Positions 1 to 12,015 are shown, numbered from the stretch's first letter. The stretch is DNA of 64,000 nucleotides from Triticum aestivum (GCF_018294505.1 NC_057803.1:687054678-687118677), one strand, 5' to 3'. Program-made: numbers and translations. The notes: a model not told the origin generated them from the sequence alone.

Positions 1-2813
1 ATTAAGATGGCGGAGTCCGACCAAGCCGCAACGACATTTATCACTCCATACGGCCCCTTCTGTTTTAACACAATGCCCTTCGGGCTCAAAAACACCGGCG
101 CAACGTATCAGCGCATGATTCAGACATGTCTGGAAAAGCATATCGGCAAAACAGTGGAGGCATACGTCGACGATCTGGTGGTTAAAACCAGACACGTCGA
201 CTCCTTAATAGACGACTCGAGGCTCACGTTCGACAATCTCCGAACATACAACATTAAGCTCAATCCGGAAAAATGCGTTTTCAGCGTACCCGCCGGAAAG
301 CTCCTGGGCTTTGTCGTCTCCAGCAAAGGAATTGAAGCAAATCCGGCCAAAATCCGGGCTCTGTCACAGTTGGCTATCCCAACTGACCTCAAGCAAATCC
401 AGAAGTTAACTGGATGTGTGGCGGCTTTAAGCCGCTTTATCTTCCGACTAGGAGAAAAGGCACTCCCCTTTATCGCCTTCTTCGGCGCACTGAACACTTC
501 GAGTCGACGGACGCAGCCACTGCCAGACTGGAAGAAATAAAAGCCATCCTGGCCACCAACCCAATCTTGGCTGCGCCAAATGTTGGCGAACCAATGCTAT
601 TATATATAGCGGCAACTCACCAAGTTGTAAGCGCAGTGCTCGTCGTTGAACGAGAGATGGACGGACATAAATTCCCACTTCAAAAGCCGGTATATTATGT
701 ATCCACCATCCTCACTCCATGCAAATCACGGTACCCACATTATCAAAAGATAGCATACGCGGTATTCATGGCATCCCGGAAATTATGACACTACTCTCAA
801 GTGTGTTCAATTACGGTGGCCTCCGAAGTACCACTCAACGACATAATAAACAACCGCGATGCCACGGGCCGGATTTCCAAATGGGCTATTGAGCTCCTCC
901 CGTTCGACATAACATATAAACCACGACGAGCCATTAAGTCACAAGTACTAGCCGATTTCGTAGCCGAATGGACAGAAGCCGAACTCCCTAAAGAGTACGG
1001 TGCATACTCCAATTGGATCATGCACTTCGACGGCTCTAAAATGCTGGCTGGTCTGGGGGCTGGCGTCGTCGTGACATCCCCCACCGGAGATACAGTGCGA
1101 TACGTACTCCAAATACTATATACAGACTCCAACAACGCAGCCGAATACGAGGCCCTGTTACACGGTCTCCGGATGGCAGTTTCCATGGGCATTCAACGCC
1201 TGGAGGTGCGTGGGGACTTGAACCTCGCAATATCCCAAATAAATGGAGACTTCGATGCCAAGGATCCGAAAATGGCGGCATATCACAACGCCGTCCTCAA
1301 AATGTCAGATCGGTTCGAGGGGCTTGAATTCCATCATGTGGCTCGGGAAAACAACCAGGCGGCAGACATCCTCGCCCATATCGGCGCTAAACGCGACCCT
1401 GTCCCACCTAACATCTTCCTAGAAAAACTGTTTAAACCATCCGTGGTATGGGAAGGGGACACCGGCAACAATAGTCCGGACCCGGCCACAACCCCAGATA
1501 TCGAACACTCTGACACAATCGGAGGCTCTGCCATTGAAATAACACCTTCAGCCCACGTAATAATGGCCGCCACCGCCCCGTGGACAGAACCATTCCTGGC
1601 CTACCTAACCAGGCAGGAACTACCCGAGGACCAAAATGAGGCACGCTGCATAGTGCGGCGATCTAAAGCCTACAAGGTCCACGAGGGAGAGCTTTATAAG
1701 AAAAGCACTACCGGAGTCCTTCAAAGGTGCATCTCCGAAGAGGAAGGGCGGAAGCTTTTGGCAGAAATCCATGCCGGACTCGGCGGCCATCACGCCGCAG
1801 CCCGGGCCCTTATAAGCAAGGCCTTCCATACAGGTTTCTATTGGCCGATGGCCCGGGCAGATGTGCAGCACCTGGTCCAGCATTGCGTCGGTTGCGAGCT
1901 CTTTGCAAACCAAAGCCATATGCCGCCTACCGCTCTCCAAACAATCCCCATTACTTGGCCCTTTGCAGTCTGGGGGCTTGATATGGTCGGACCCCTTAAA
2001 GGGGGAACCCATAAGAAAAAATACTTACTGGTCATGGTGGATAAATTCACCAAATTGATAGAAGCCAAACCTGTCAAAACGGCTGAATCCGGACCAGTGA
2101 TAGACTTCATATCCGGGGTCGTACACCATTATGGCGTCCCCCACAGCATCATCACTGACAACGGCACGAACTTTACAGCCCACGGAGTGAAACGTTGGTG
2201 TAGCAACATGGGCATCAAGCTCGATTATGCTTTTGTCTATCACCCGCAAACTAACAGTCAAGTCGAGCGAGCGAATGGTCTTATCATGAGTGGCATTAAA
2301 CCCAGATTAGTGCGGTCCTTGAAGGAATCAAACACGCACTGGGTAGAGGAGCTCGACTCCATACTATGGGGGCTACGGACCACGCCGAATCGCACTACCG
2401 GATACACACCCTTTTTTATGGTGTACGGCGCTGAGGCGGTTCTGCCATGCGACATAATTCATGACTCACCTCGAGTGCGCATGTACGAAGAAAAAGAGGC
2501 CGAGCTTGATCGGCATGACAGTTTGGACGCCCTGGAGGAGGAGCGCGACGTGGCAAAAGCCCGTTCCGCATTCTATCAACAATAGGCTCGAAGGTATCAA
2601 AGCCGAGAAGTACGGGCCAAAACCTATAACGTTGGCGAACTAGTTCTACGCCTGCCGGAGAGGAAAAAGAACAAGCTCAAGCCCAAATGGGAAGGTCACT
2701 TCATTATTGACCAGGTTCTGACCGGTGGAGCGTACCATCTGCGGGATGCATTGGATAATCGACTCGAGCCAAACCCATGGAACGCAGCTAGACTCCGAAG
2801 ATTCTATGCCTAG
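1..2813 (+). pseudogene. Element A pol: C-terminal RT, RNase H and integrase (broken)
   Basis: The polyprotein would copy element RNA into DNA and integrate it. The reading frame open at base 1 gives the RT motif MPFGLKN, then the catalytic AYVDDLVV near residues 50-57. A one-base loss near 465-470 shifts the frame. The second frame runs from about 470 to 2813 and carries the RT thumb, RNase H (HFDGSK, then NAAEYEAL) and integrase. Integrase shows a histidine/cysteine zinc-binding region with C..C near 1886-1896. It also shows the DDE catalytic residues in GLDMVGPL (about 1978), ITDNGTNF (about 2155) and QVERANG (about 2260). An in-frame TGA at 786-788 and a TAG at 2583-2585 interrupt it, and the natural end is the TAG at 2811-2813. 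At least three lesions make it non-functional. The Gypsy order, with integrase last, is clear. Confidence 0.92.
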
Positions 2814-3625
2814 CACCGGATTCTATGTTCGTATCCTCACCTCGGTCCATTTTTTGCATATCTGTCTTTTCTCTCTTTCTCTTTTTTTATTCTCTTCGAG
2901 GCCCTAAAGGGCTAAACTTGTGTCTTGGTTACACAATCTTGACGCGCTAGCCGTGCTCATTATACCTGGGGGCTTCTTATACAGAAGCTTAATCTAATTA
3001 TTTTCCGGGCTTTATGCCCCGCACATGTGTTATTCTTCTGCATGTACCTTTTTTCGCCATTATATGCATCGATATGACTTAAGTTTTGGCCAAGCTGGGT
3101 TGCCTGGCTCTTGTATTTATGCCCTACGTTCCTGTTAATTCGGCTAGGGCATAAGGGGAGCACCTCTGCGATTGTTACTGCCGGGTCAGCCGGATATGTA
3201 CCTCAGACTGGGTGAAGACGAAAGCTAGCGTTCTTAAGAGAATATTCAGTCGGTGAATAAAAGATGACTTTTATCTAAATTTGACACATGCCCCCAGAGG
3301 TTTATAGCCTGTGTCTCTTCTCGCAGTCCAGACATGCACATTAGGGCATGCGTACCCAGGGAAAGGAACCCTTAACGGAACTATTCTCCCTGGAAGATGT
3401 TTCTTACTACCCATGTAATATAACATAGCTAGTTGGGTACTTGTCTGTTCAAGCACTTATGACCCCTACGCCTGGTTTCCATGCATACCCGGTTTTTACA
3501 TAATCGAGCGGGTATTCGGATACACTCCGGACTATCGGCTCCAAAGGTCGAAGCGAAAAGGTCCGCCATGACAAATGATTTACAATCCTGCTAGGGACAT
3601 TACATATGTCACTTGAAGTACACAA
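2814..3625. other. Element A non-coding block between pol and the antisense gene
   Basis: No coding region is seen here. The block lies between two genes that converge on it. Part of it (about 3040-3210) resembles blocks at the same relative place in D (about 22440-22640), G (about 46390-46600) and H (about 58515-58720). Shared words are TATATGCATC, TTGCCTGGCT or TTGCCCGGCT, ACTGCGATTGT or its variant, and GCACCTCAG. Retention in all four copies suggests a shared 3'-end or processing signal, but that is inference. Confidence 0.55.
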
Positions 3626-6411
3626 TCAGTAAGACTGATTAAATTCTTCTTCTATACCATCCAACAGGCTGTCTAGCCTACAATCCTGTTGGGAATACTT
3701 CGCGGCTAATTCTACTTGATCATACACTAAACTGACGGGGATCTCTCTCCCATCGGGCCCCACAGGTCCGACCTCAGCCATGTGGTTTGGGTCCACTTTG
3801 GTATATCTCGTCTTCACCATCGCCCAGGCTTCCCTTGCACCTTGTCGGTAGGCTGATATTTTCCATAATCGGAAGCGTCGCCGCGCTCCCTTGATCTTCT
3901 CTATAAGCTCCCCCATGCCTCTTGGCAGGGACGTGGATGGCCACAAGGCTTGGGCAATACCCTGCATCACCCGCCGAACTTGCTCATGCAGTTGTGAGAG
4001 CTCTGGTAGAAGATCACCCGAAGACCCGGGCATCTCTTTCGCGGGACGACCCGTCAGCATACCTGCAGAGATAACTCTGTTAGCCGGCTTCTTCGCCGAA
4101 CTCCTTTAAAAGTTCGTTCAAGCACTTACTAAAAATGCCGCACCGAAGCCGCTTATTCTCCTTCACAGAGTCCGCAAGCTGGGCTCAGACATCTTTCAGT
4201 TCCACGCCCAGCCGGATATTGGCGTCTTGGAGATTATTTTTCTCCTGCCTGACTCGCGTAAGCACGCGCTCGCCAGCATTTTGCTGTCGATCATCACGTG
4301 CCGCATTCACCGCCACGGCCTCTGGATTCACTCCGGGGCCACCTGCAACATCTATTTTTAGATTTGCATACATGCCGCATACTACTTGGTACCCGTATTC
4401 TTTGCAATGGAAACAAGTGTTACTAGAGGGATCCTTCTCGGACTCCTTCAACGCGGCAACAGCGACCCCTAGCTGGGCCTTGCACTCTTCCAGCTCTTGA
4501 GACAATTGGGAATTCTTCTTTGTAAGAACCTACACAAATAATGATCCTGAAATCAGTTGCGTCAACTGTTTCAAGTCTCAGGGGCTACTGATACATATAA
4601 TCGTCAGATTTGCTTACCGTATATCCCTTACATACTGGTCCGTGGCTCTGGCTAGACCTTTTTGAGCAGCACGTATGTATGTGTCTCTAGAATTGAAGGC
4701 ATCAAATGCCTCTGGTGAGAAACAAGCGTCACGGAGTACGGCCCGGCGACGCCTATGATTCATGGCGTTCTCCACTTAGGAATTTGCAGCGGATAGTCTG
4801 TCCGCATCCTCTATAGGAGGAACATCCGGCGTCTACCCCACATTAGCTTCTGCCTCTATGTCTGGCCCTGGAGCCCGACTGGTGGAGGCGTGATCGAAAA
4901 CCTCTCCGGATATAGTCCAGCGAGCGTTTTTTCTGCTAGGAAACACGGACGTCATTATATTTTAAGAAAGACGACAACCACGGAGTGAGGTTTTGTGTCA
5001 TACCTCTGCGCCGGCGTCTCCGTCCTGACCGCCTTCCGTTTTGGCCTACCCGACTTTGGTGCCTCTTGTTGGCGAGTTGCTACGGGTTCGGCATGGCGTC
5101 CTGAAGGCCTTCCCTGTAAAACACCGTATGTGTACGATAGGTGAAGTGCATAAAAGGGGATCCTTTTTAGGAGTTGGGACCTTGGTTTTTCTTACGTGCG
5201 ACGCAGGGAGTAGTCCAGGATAGTCGGCCATTATGGCCATCATGGCGTCGTCGCAGCTCAATTGATAGAATTGCCTGTCTATCAGCTCCACGAATATGTC
5301 CGGATCCTCTTCGAGTCCGGGATCGAGGGCCCGACCAGGGTCCTCCGGTTGTGGAGGTGGGTTGTTAACCTCCCTTACAGCTTTTCGCAGTTCCTTCCGT
5401 GTAATGGCAAGGTGAGTACCTGCGACGAAGAATGCGGGAAGGTTGGGAGTAAAGAGGTACAACTCACCCAGCTTGGAGGGTTGTACATGGAGAATCCATC
5501 CCGTGGTTTAATACGGATGAACTCCTCTTCCTCTCCCTTGAACAACTCTGACAGAATTTTTGCTAAAGCAGCAGCGGAGTCCGGTCCCTTGCGCCTGCAA
5601 CGGGTGGCATCATCTTCCCTGTTAAAACACCATAGGGGGTGCCCTCGATATTGAAGTGGCTGCACCCCCGCATTATGCATATTGACATAACCTTGATTAT
5701 TGTCAATCCTGATTGAGCCAGCGCTTTAATCCGGTTCATCAGGTAAAGGACTTCTCCGTTGTCTTCCTCCTGGGGGCTCTGTGGGTGCCAACTTCGGCGT
5801 TTCTTCAAAGGAGCATTGTTGAACTCAGGAAGACCCCACCGAACAGGGTCTGGAAGGGGGACGTCCTCCATGTAAAACCACTCTGAAGGCCAGTCTTCGG
5901 ACGTCTTCTTCAGAGTATCGGACAGGTATCCGGTCTTGGTGATGCGCCATATTTCGGCTCCGCCCACTTGATAAAGTGACCCCTTCTGTGTGTGGGGCAC
6001 AAGGCAGAATAGCCTTTTCCACAGCTCGAAATGAGCCTCACAGCCCAGAAACAGCTCACAAAGGGCAACATAACCGACGATGTGTAATATGGAAGCGGGG
6101 GTGAAATTATGCTACTGGAGGCCGTAAAACTCCAGGAGCCCACGGAGGAACGGATGAATTGGAAATCCGAGTCCCCTTAGTAAGTAAGGGACGAGGCATA
6201 CCCGCTCCCCCTTAGAGGGATTGGGGAAGCTCTCCGCTTGCTCCCCGCCATTATAAGTGGCGAGCCCGGCTCGGACGGGGACCATATACGCTAGAGGGAG
6301 AAATCCTTGGGTCTGTAACTCTACTAATCGGCTGTACGGGATGGAACACTTCTCCCAATCACCGGGCTTAGGGCTACGGGAGCAAGAGGAGGAGCTGCGG
6401 TGGCCGGCCAT
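3626..6411 (-). pseudogene. Element A antisense gene (putative gypsy-type transposon protein family, broken)
   Basis: The gene reads against pol. The likely start is the ATG at 6411-6409. The first exon carries LLRGLGFPIHPFLRGLLEFYG, matching the conserved core of the plant family described in Pfam as putative gypsy-type transposon (PF04195, from memory). A stop follows at once, and the homologous reading continues in other frames through about 5563-6090 and 5375-5680. Further downstream are a coiled-coil-like piece at 4185-4505 and an alpha-helical segment at 3626-4060. Donor-like sites such as GG|GTGAGT near 5470 suggest introns, as in G and H. It has more lesions than its D, G and H counterparts and differs clearly in sequence. 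The biochemical function of the family is unknown. Confidence 0.6.
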
Positions 6412-6699
6412 GATGGAATGGATTTTTTCGAGCGCGCTCCAATGGATTCTCGCCATGGGAGGATGGCATGGATTGGATTTAAGAATCCCCATCCCTTTAA
6501 TAGATGATTTATTTACCTAGCTAGGGGGGCGAATTTAAAAACTCCTTGGCTTGGGCGCAGAAGCCAAGAAGTCCAACATTTATGGGAGCCGAACACTACT
6601 TAGCAGATATTCAGGATTTGGAGAAGAACCCGCCTTGCAATGCCGAAGACAATACTGCGCGCCGGACTCATCGTCATTAAAGCCTAGTTCAGGGGCTAC

Positions 6700-7170
6700 T
6701 AAGGGAGTCCTGGATTAGGGGGTATCCGGACAGCCGAACTATATCCTTTGGCCAGACTGTTGGACTATGAAGATATAAGATTGAAGACTTCGTCCCGTGT
6801 CCGGATGGGACTCTCCTTGGCGTGGAAGGCGAGCTAGGCAATACGGATATGTAGATCTCCTCCCTTGTAACCGACTCTGTGTAACCCTAGCCCCCTCCGG
6901 TGTCTATATAAACCGGAGGGTTTAGTCCGTAGGATAACATACAATCATACCATAGGCTAGCTTCTAGGGTTTAGCCTCTACGATCTTGTGGTAGATCAAC
7001 TCTTGTAATACTCACATCATCAAGAACAATCAAGCAGGACGTAGGGTATTACCTCCATCGAGAGGGCCCGAACCTGGGTAAACATCGTGTCCCCTGCCTC
7101 CTGTTATCATCCGCCTTAGACGCACAGTTCGGGACCCCCTACCCGAGATCCGCCGATTTTGACACCGACA
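6700..7170 (+). repeat. Element A 3' LTR (471 bp)
   Basis: It starts at TAAGGGAGTCCTGG, where the other copies have TGAGGGAGTCCTGG, so the terminal TG has mutated to TA. It ends in GACACCGACA. A TATA box (TATATAAA) lies at 6905-6912. The segment AGGGGCTAC precedes it, as it does before every 3' LTR of this family here. It matches the 471-bp LTR type of D (for example TAATACTCA and GGTATTACC) rather than the 481-bp type of G and H. Confidence 0.92.
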
Positions 7171-7529
7171 TTCTCCCTTATTTTTTCTCCCCGAAAGTGA
7201 ATATATAGAGTTGGAGTTGAGGTCGGAGGAGCTCCAGGGGACCCACGAGGTAGGGGGCACGCCCAGGGGGCAGGCGCGCCCCCACCCTCGTGGCTAGGGT
7301 GTGGGCCCCCTGGCCTTGATCTTTTGCCAGTATTTTTTATTATTTCCAAAAATACGCTCCATGGAGTTTCAGGTCATTCCGAGAACTTTTGTTTTTGCAC
7401 ATAAATAACACCATGGCAATTCTACTGAAAACAGCATCAGTCCGGGTTAGTTCCATTCAAATCATGCAAGTTAGAGTCCAAAACAAGGGTAAAAGTGTTT
7501 GGAAAAGTAGATACGACGGAGATGTATCA
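7171..7529 (-). repeat. Element B 3' LTR (partial, interrupted by A)
   Basis: The 359 bp match 15401-15761 with about 23 differences by my count (about 6.4%). On the minus strand it begins TGATACATCTCC at 7529. The rest of the LTR lies to the left of A, outside the window. A minus-strand TATA-like TATATATT is at 7200-7207. The GC-rich segment 7243-7293 has arms CCACGAGG and CCTCGTGG and can fold into a hairpin. Confidence 0.9.
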
Positions 7530-7543
7530 ACTCCCCCAAGCTT
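7530..7543 (-). other. Element B polypurine tract
   Basis: On the minus strand AAGCTTGGGGGAGT directly precedes the 3' LTR start TGATAC, the expected place for the plus-strand DNA primer. Confidence 0.8.
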
Positions 7544-9537
7544 AAACCTTTGCTTGTCCTCAAGCAATTTAGTTGACAAACTGAAAGTGATAAAGAAAAA
7601 CTTTTACAAACTCTGTTTGCTCTTGTAAATATGTAAAGCCAACATTCATGTTTTCAGCAAAGATTATAGACTAACCATATTCACAATAATGCATAGGTCT
7701 CATGTTTATTCATATCAATGGCATAATCAACTAGCGAGCAATAATAATAAATCTCGGATGACAACACTTTCTCAAAACAATCATAATATGATATAACAAG
7801 ATGGTATCTCGCTAGCCCTTTCTGAGACCGCAAAACATAAATGCAGAGCACCTTTAAAGATCAAGGACTGACTAGACATTGTCATTCATGGTAAAAGAGA
7901 TCCAGTCAAGTCATACTCAATGTAAACTAACAGTAATGAATGCAAATGACAGTGGTGCTCTCCAATCGGTGCTCTTTAATAAGAGGATGATGACTCAGCA
8001 TAAAAGTAAATAGATAGGCCCTTCGCAGAGGAAGCATGGATTTGTAGAGGCGCCAGAGCTCGATTTTAAAATAGAGATGAATAATATTTTGAGCGGTATA
8101 CTTTCATTGTCAACATAACAACCAAGAGATGGTGATATCTTCCATGCTACACACATTATAGGCGGTTCCCAAACAGAATGGTAAAGTTTATACTCCCCCT
8201 CCACCAACAAGCATCAATCCATGGCTTGCTCGAAACAACGAGTGCCTCCAACTAACAAGAGTCCCAGGGGGAGTTTTGTTTGCAATTATTTTGATTTGAT
8301 TTGCATAAAGCATGGGACTGGGCATCCCGGTGACCAGCCATTTTCTCGTGAGTGAGGAGCGGAGTCCACTCCTCTTGAGAATAACCTGCCTAACATGGAA
8401 GATACGGACAGCCCTAGTTGATACATGAGCTATTTGAGCATACAAAACAGGATATTTATTTGAAGGTTTAGAGTTTGGCACATACAAATTTACTTGGAAC
8501 GGTAGGTAGCTACCGCATATAGGAAGGTATAATGGACTCATATGGAATAACTTTGGGGTTTATGGAGTTGGATGCACAAGCAGTATTCCCGCTTAGTACA
8601 GGTGAAGGCTAGAAAAAGACTGGGAAGCGACCAGCTAGAGAGCGATAATAGTCATGAACATGCATTAAAATTAATCAACACCGAATGCAAGCATGAATAG
8701 GATATAATGCACCATGAACATAAATATCGTAGAGGCTATGTTGATTTTGTTTCAACTACATGCGTGCACTTGTGCAAAGTCAAGCCATTCAAATCGTTCA
8801 AAAGAGGATACCACCCTATCATACCACATCACAACCATTTTAATAGCATGTTGACACGCAAGGTAAACCATTATAAGCTCCTAGCTAATTAAGCATGGCA
8901 TAAGAAACTATGATCTCTAATTGTCATCGCAAACATGTTTATTCATAATAGGATGAATTAGGAATGATGAACTAATCATATTTACAAAAACAAGAGAGGT
9001 CGAGTTCATACCAGCTTTTCTCATCTCAATAAGTTCACCATATAGTCATCATTATTGCCTTTCACTTGCACGACCGAATAGTGTGGATAATAATAATAGT
9101 GCACGTGCATTGGACTAAGCTGGAATTTGCAAACATTAAATTCAAGAGAGAAGACAAGGCAATATGGGCTCTTTTGTCAGATCAACAATAATGCATATAA
9201 GAGCCACTTCAACAATTTAATCATGATCTTCTCCTATCGACCCCCAAAGAAAATAAAAGGAATAAAACTATTTACAAGGGAAAGCTCCCAACAAGAAAAA
9301 GAAGAACAGGAAATCTTTTTGGGTTTTCTTTTTAATTACTACTACAAGCATGGGAATTAAAACTAGCTAAAAGCTACAACTAATTTTTTTGGTTTTTCTT
9401 AAGGTTTATTAAGCACATAAGAAGAAAGCATAAAAAGAGAAAATAAACCAGCATGGACGATACAATGAAAAAGTATGAGCACCGACATCTAGCAACGAGT
9501 GTGTGAACATAAATGTAATGTCGATGGGAAATACGTA
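7544..9537. other. Element B 3' untranslated interior
   Basis: This is AT-rich sequence with no believable coding region on either strand. It lies between the polypurine tract at 7530-7543 and a second copy of the same tract at 9538-9552. It is part of element B because it is continuous with the LTR and with the ORF beyond. I see no internal repeats or RNA gene. Confidence 0.6.
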
Positions 9538-9552
9538 CTCCCCCAAGCTTAG
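9538..9552 (-). other. Second polypurine-tract-like site in element B
   Basis: The minus strand reads TAAGCTTGGGGGAGT, repeating the 3' polypurine tract nearly exactly about 2 kb upstream of it and just after the stop of the 365-codon ORF. It could act as an additional priming site. Confidence 0.5.
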
Positions 9553-9571
9553 GATTTTGGCCTAAGTTGGT

Positions 9572-10669
9572 CTATGGCCACGGTTGGCCTGGCGGATATC
9601 CATAGTAATAGTTGGGGTCGTACTGCGAAGAAGAAGACTCTGATTGCCACTGGTTGGCAATCATCTCCGGATCCCATTGGTAATTAGACTGTCGTGGAGG
9701 ATCAACTTGTGGTTCTGACTCTGGCTCTATGGCTGATGTAGGGTTCCGGTAGGCGTGAATAGCCTCCAACGGAACCAGGTACCTGCCTGCAGATAAATCA
9801 AACAAGGAAGGAGTAGGCAGGGTAATAGTCTCAGGACAATGTTTATCAAAGAACAATTTGTATTTGAGCTCATTTCCCCTATTCTTAACAATAAAATCAT
9901 GTGCTACCATACTCTTATAATCTAAATAAACAGGAGGCAACAATTTTTCTTCCTTCTCATAATGCCTAATAGGTATGTTAAAATGTGCAGCTAGGCACGA
10001 GGCGAAGATGCCTCCAAAGACTGGGCCCCTAGTATGGTTAAGATTTAACCGCTTTGCAATAATAGCATCCATGCTGAATGTATCATCACGAAATAAGGCG
10101 TGGCACAAAATAACAATATTAGGGGCACTCAGGTTTCCACAGTTTCCGCGCCCAATTAAGCATCTACTAGCAAATATAGCACAGTAACATAGAACAGGAA
10201 AGTGTATGCTAGTAGTTCGTGCATCGGAAACCTTGCTCGTTTCCCCTACAGTGATGGTATCAATAAACCCATCCACATCGCTGCGATGTGGTTCCTCTAT
10301 GATGCCCTCAAAAGGGATCAAACAAACCCGACAAAAATCATGAAGTGACATCTCCTTATGCTCATCGTATAAATAAAACTCCACCGTAGGTGGTGAGCTC
10401 CTAGCATGGAAATGAAAGTTTTGCACTAAGATATTGGTGAGTAAGAGATACTGTTCGCGCTGGTCGTGGAGGAAGGTGGTGAGGCCTGCATTCTCAGCCA
10501 ATTCATAGAAATCATTATAAATCCCGGCTGCTCTCAAGAAATCATCACAAGGACATTCACACGGCCGAACCTCCGCGATGCGAGGCAGATTATATTTGGG
10601 CTTCTTTGCTTCTTCATTTTGCTTTTCCTTCGAGCTTCGGCTCGATGAGCCCCTCAAAAATCTCTTCAT
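9572..10669 (-). CDS. Element B downstream ORF, 365 aa, undisrupted (Athila ORF-1-like?)
   Basis: This is the longest clean gene in the window: 365 codons from ATG at 10669 with no stop or frameshift. The N-terminus is basic and serine-rich (MKRFLRGSSSRSSKEKQ). A globular central part follows (about residues 30-300) with CECPCDDFLRAAGIYNDFY and many conserved-looking aromatic residues. The tail is rich in Pro, Gln, Ser and Tyr, ending YYYGYPPGQPWP. I see no membrane segment, signal peptide or known enzyme motif. Its place between gag-pro and the 3' LTR is where Athila-lineage Gypsy elements carry an extra ORF. It may belong to the ATHILA ORF-1 family (PF03078, from memory), but I cannot confirm this. 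Function unknown. Confidence 0.7.
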   Translation of the reverse strand: MKRFLRGSSSRSSKEKQNEEAKKPKYNLPRIAEVRPCECPCDDFLRAAGIYNDFYELAENAGLTTFLHDQREQYLLLTNILVQNFHFHARSSPPTVEFYLYDEHKEMSLHDFCRVCLIPFEGIIEEPHRSDVDGFIDTITVGETSKVSDARTTSIHFPVLCYCAIFASRCLIGRGNCGNLSAPNIVILCHALFRDDTFSMDAIIAKRLNLNHTRGPVFGGIFASCLAAHFNIPIRHYEKEEKLLPPVYLDYKSMVAHDFIVKNRGNELKYKLFFDKHCPETITLPTPSLFDLSAGRYLVPLEAIHAYRNPTSAIEPESEPQVDPPRQSNYQWDPEMIANQWQSESSSSQYDPNYYYGYPPGQPWP

Positions 10670-11029
10670 TATTTTCTAAAAAATTCTGAATTTTTTAGTA
10701 ACTTCAAATAAAAGTGAACCAAGCTCAACAAAATTGATAGCAACTACTCCTACAAGTGCCTAGAGGCATTATCATGCACCAAAACTACTTTTGACCATAT
10801 AAATTTGACATGTAAGCTCAAGAACATGGTCACCTAGGCAGCACAAATTTGCAATGAATAAAGCACTAGAACAAAAACTAATTGGACCAATGGAGGAGTC
10901 ACATAGCAAGAAACAATCCCCCAAAGCAGTTTTGTGAGAGGTGCTTTGAGCAAGGAGATCGAAAATCGCAGCAAAATGAGCTAGAACTCGTGCTTGAGCT
11001 GGATAATGGTGTTTGTGAGAGGAAGAAGG

Positions 11030-11290
11030 AGTGTGTGGGTGCAGGAATAAGTGGAGGAGGGCCACCATGGGCCCACGAGGCAGGGGGGCGCGCCTAGGGG
11101 GGTAGGGCGCACCCTCCACCCTCGTGGCCAGGTGGATGCCCCCCTGCCGTGTTCTTAGTGCCAAATATTCTCAAATATTCCAGAAAAAATCATATTTAAA
11201 TTTCAGGGCATTTGGAGAACTTCTATTTTCGTGGTATTTTTATATTGCATGGATAATTCAGATAACAGACATAAAATACTATTTCTAATT
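11030..11290 (-). repeat. LTR-like relic inside element B
   Basis: The segment contains a GC-rich hairpin (CCACGAGG at 11073-11080 and CCTCGTGG at 11120-11127, with GGGGCGCGCCTAGGGGGG between). It is followed by wording like the B LTR: ...AAATATTC, ATTTCAGGGCATTTGGAGAAC, TTCTATTTTCG. This parallels 15470-15640 in the 5' LTR in the same orientation but is clearly diverged. It sits where pol would be expected. The boundaries are approximate. Confidence 0.5.
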
Positions 11291-11380
11291 TATTTAATAT
11301 AGATAACAGAAAGTAAAAGGAGGGTACAGGGGGTTGTGCTTTCTAACTTCATCCATCTCATGATCATCAAAAGGAATCCA

Positions 11381-12015
11381 TTAACAAGGTTGGTCAAGTC
11401 TTGTTAACAAACTCATTCCGAGTAACATGGACCGGAGAATTTTCGAATAGCACTTGGTTACCTCAACGGGGATATGCACATCCCCAACAATAAGAATATC
11501 ATATTTCTTCTTGACAGTAGGAAGAGGAAATTCAAAACCTCCAAAAATAATCGATGAAAATTTTCCAATAGAATTGATACTATGAACTTGAGGTTGTTTC
11601 CTCGGAAAGTGTACCGTATGCTCATTACCATTAACATGAAAAGTGACATTGCCTTTGTTGTAATCAATAACAGCCCCTGCAGTATTCAAAAAGGGTCTTT
11701 CAAGAATAATATACATACTATCGTCCTCGGGAATATCAAGAGTAACAAAGTCCATTAAAATAGTAAATTTTGCAACCACAACAGGCACATCCTCACAAAC
11801 ACCGACAGGTATAGTAGTTGATTTATCAGCCATTTGCAAAGATATTTTAGTAGGTGTCAACTTATTCAAATCAAGTCTATGATATAAAGAGAGAGGCATA
11901 ACACTAACACCGGCTCCAAGATCACATAAAGCAGTTTTAACATAGTTTCTTTTAATGGAGCATGGTATAGTGGGTACTCCTAGATTCCAAGTTTCTTTGG
12001 TATTCCACCCTTAAA
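11381..12015 (-). pseudogene. Element B aspartic protease region (broken)
   Basis: This is the retroviral-type protease that would cut the gag polyprotein. Reading leftward, LCDLGAGVSVMPLSLY carries the active-site D-L-G-A motif typical of the Athila lineage. A fold resembling pepsin-like retroviral proteases follows, including VILMDFVTLDIPEDD-like and ILERPFLNTAGAVIDY stretches. It is in a different frame from gag because of an indel near 12000-12015. The open stretch ends at 11381, and no reverse transcriptase follows it. The 172-residue open part is separated from gag only by that frameshift. Confidence 0.8.

Larger units (their letters stand above)
1..7170 (+). mobile_element. Element A: 3' part of a Tat-type Ty3/Gypsy retrotransposon with pol (Fatima-like)
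   Basis: The window opens inside a reverse transcriptase gene. It runs through RNase H and integrase, a non-coding block and an opposite-strand gene to a 3' LTR ending in ACACCGACA at 7170. The 5' LTR, gag and the start of pol lie outside the window. The next bases (7171 on) belong to an LTR of element B, so A is inserted in that LTR. TTCTC at 7171-7175 would be one TSD copy, but its partner is off the window. The domain order RT-RNase H-IN followed by an antisense gene fits the grass Tat lineage of Gypsy elements. This is the only one of the four related Gypsy copies here that retains pol. Confidence 0.9.

Noticed and set aside
5041..5654. Plus-strand open frames in element A opposite the antisense gene
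   Set aside because: They are shadows of the minus-strand gene, which has recognisable homologous text in the related copies.
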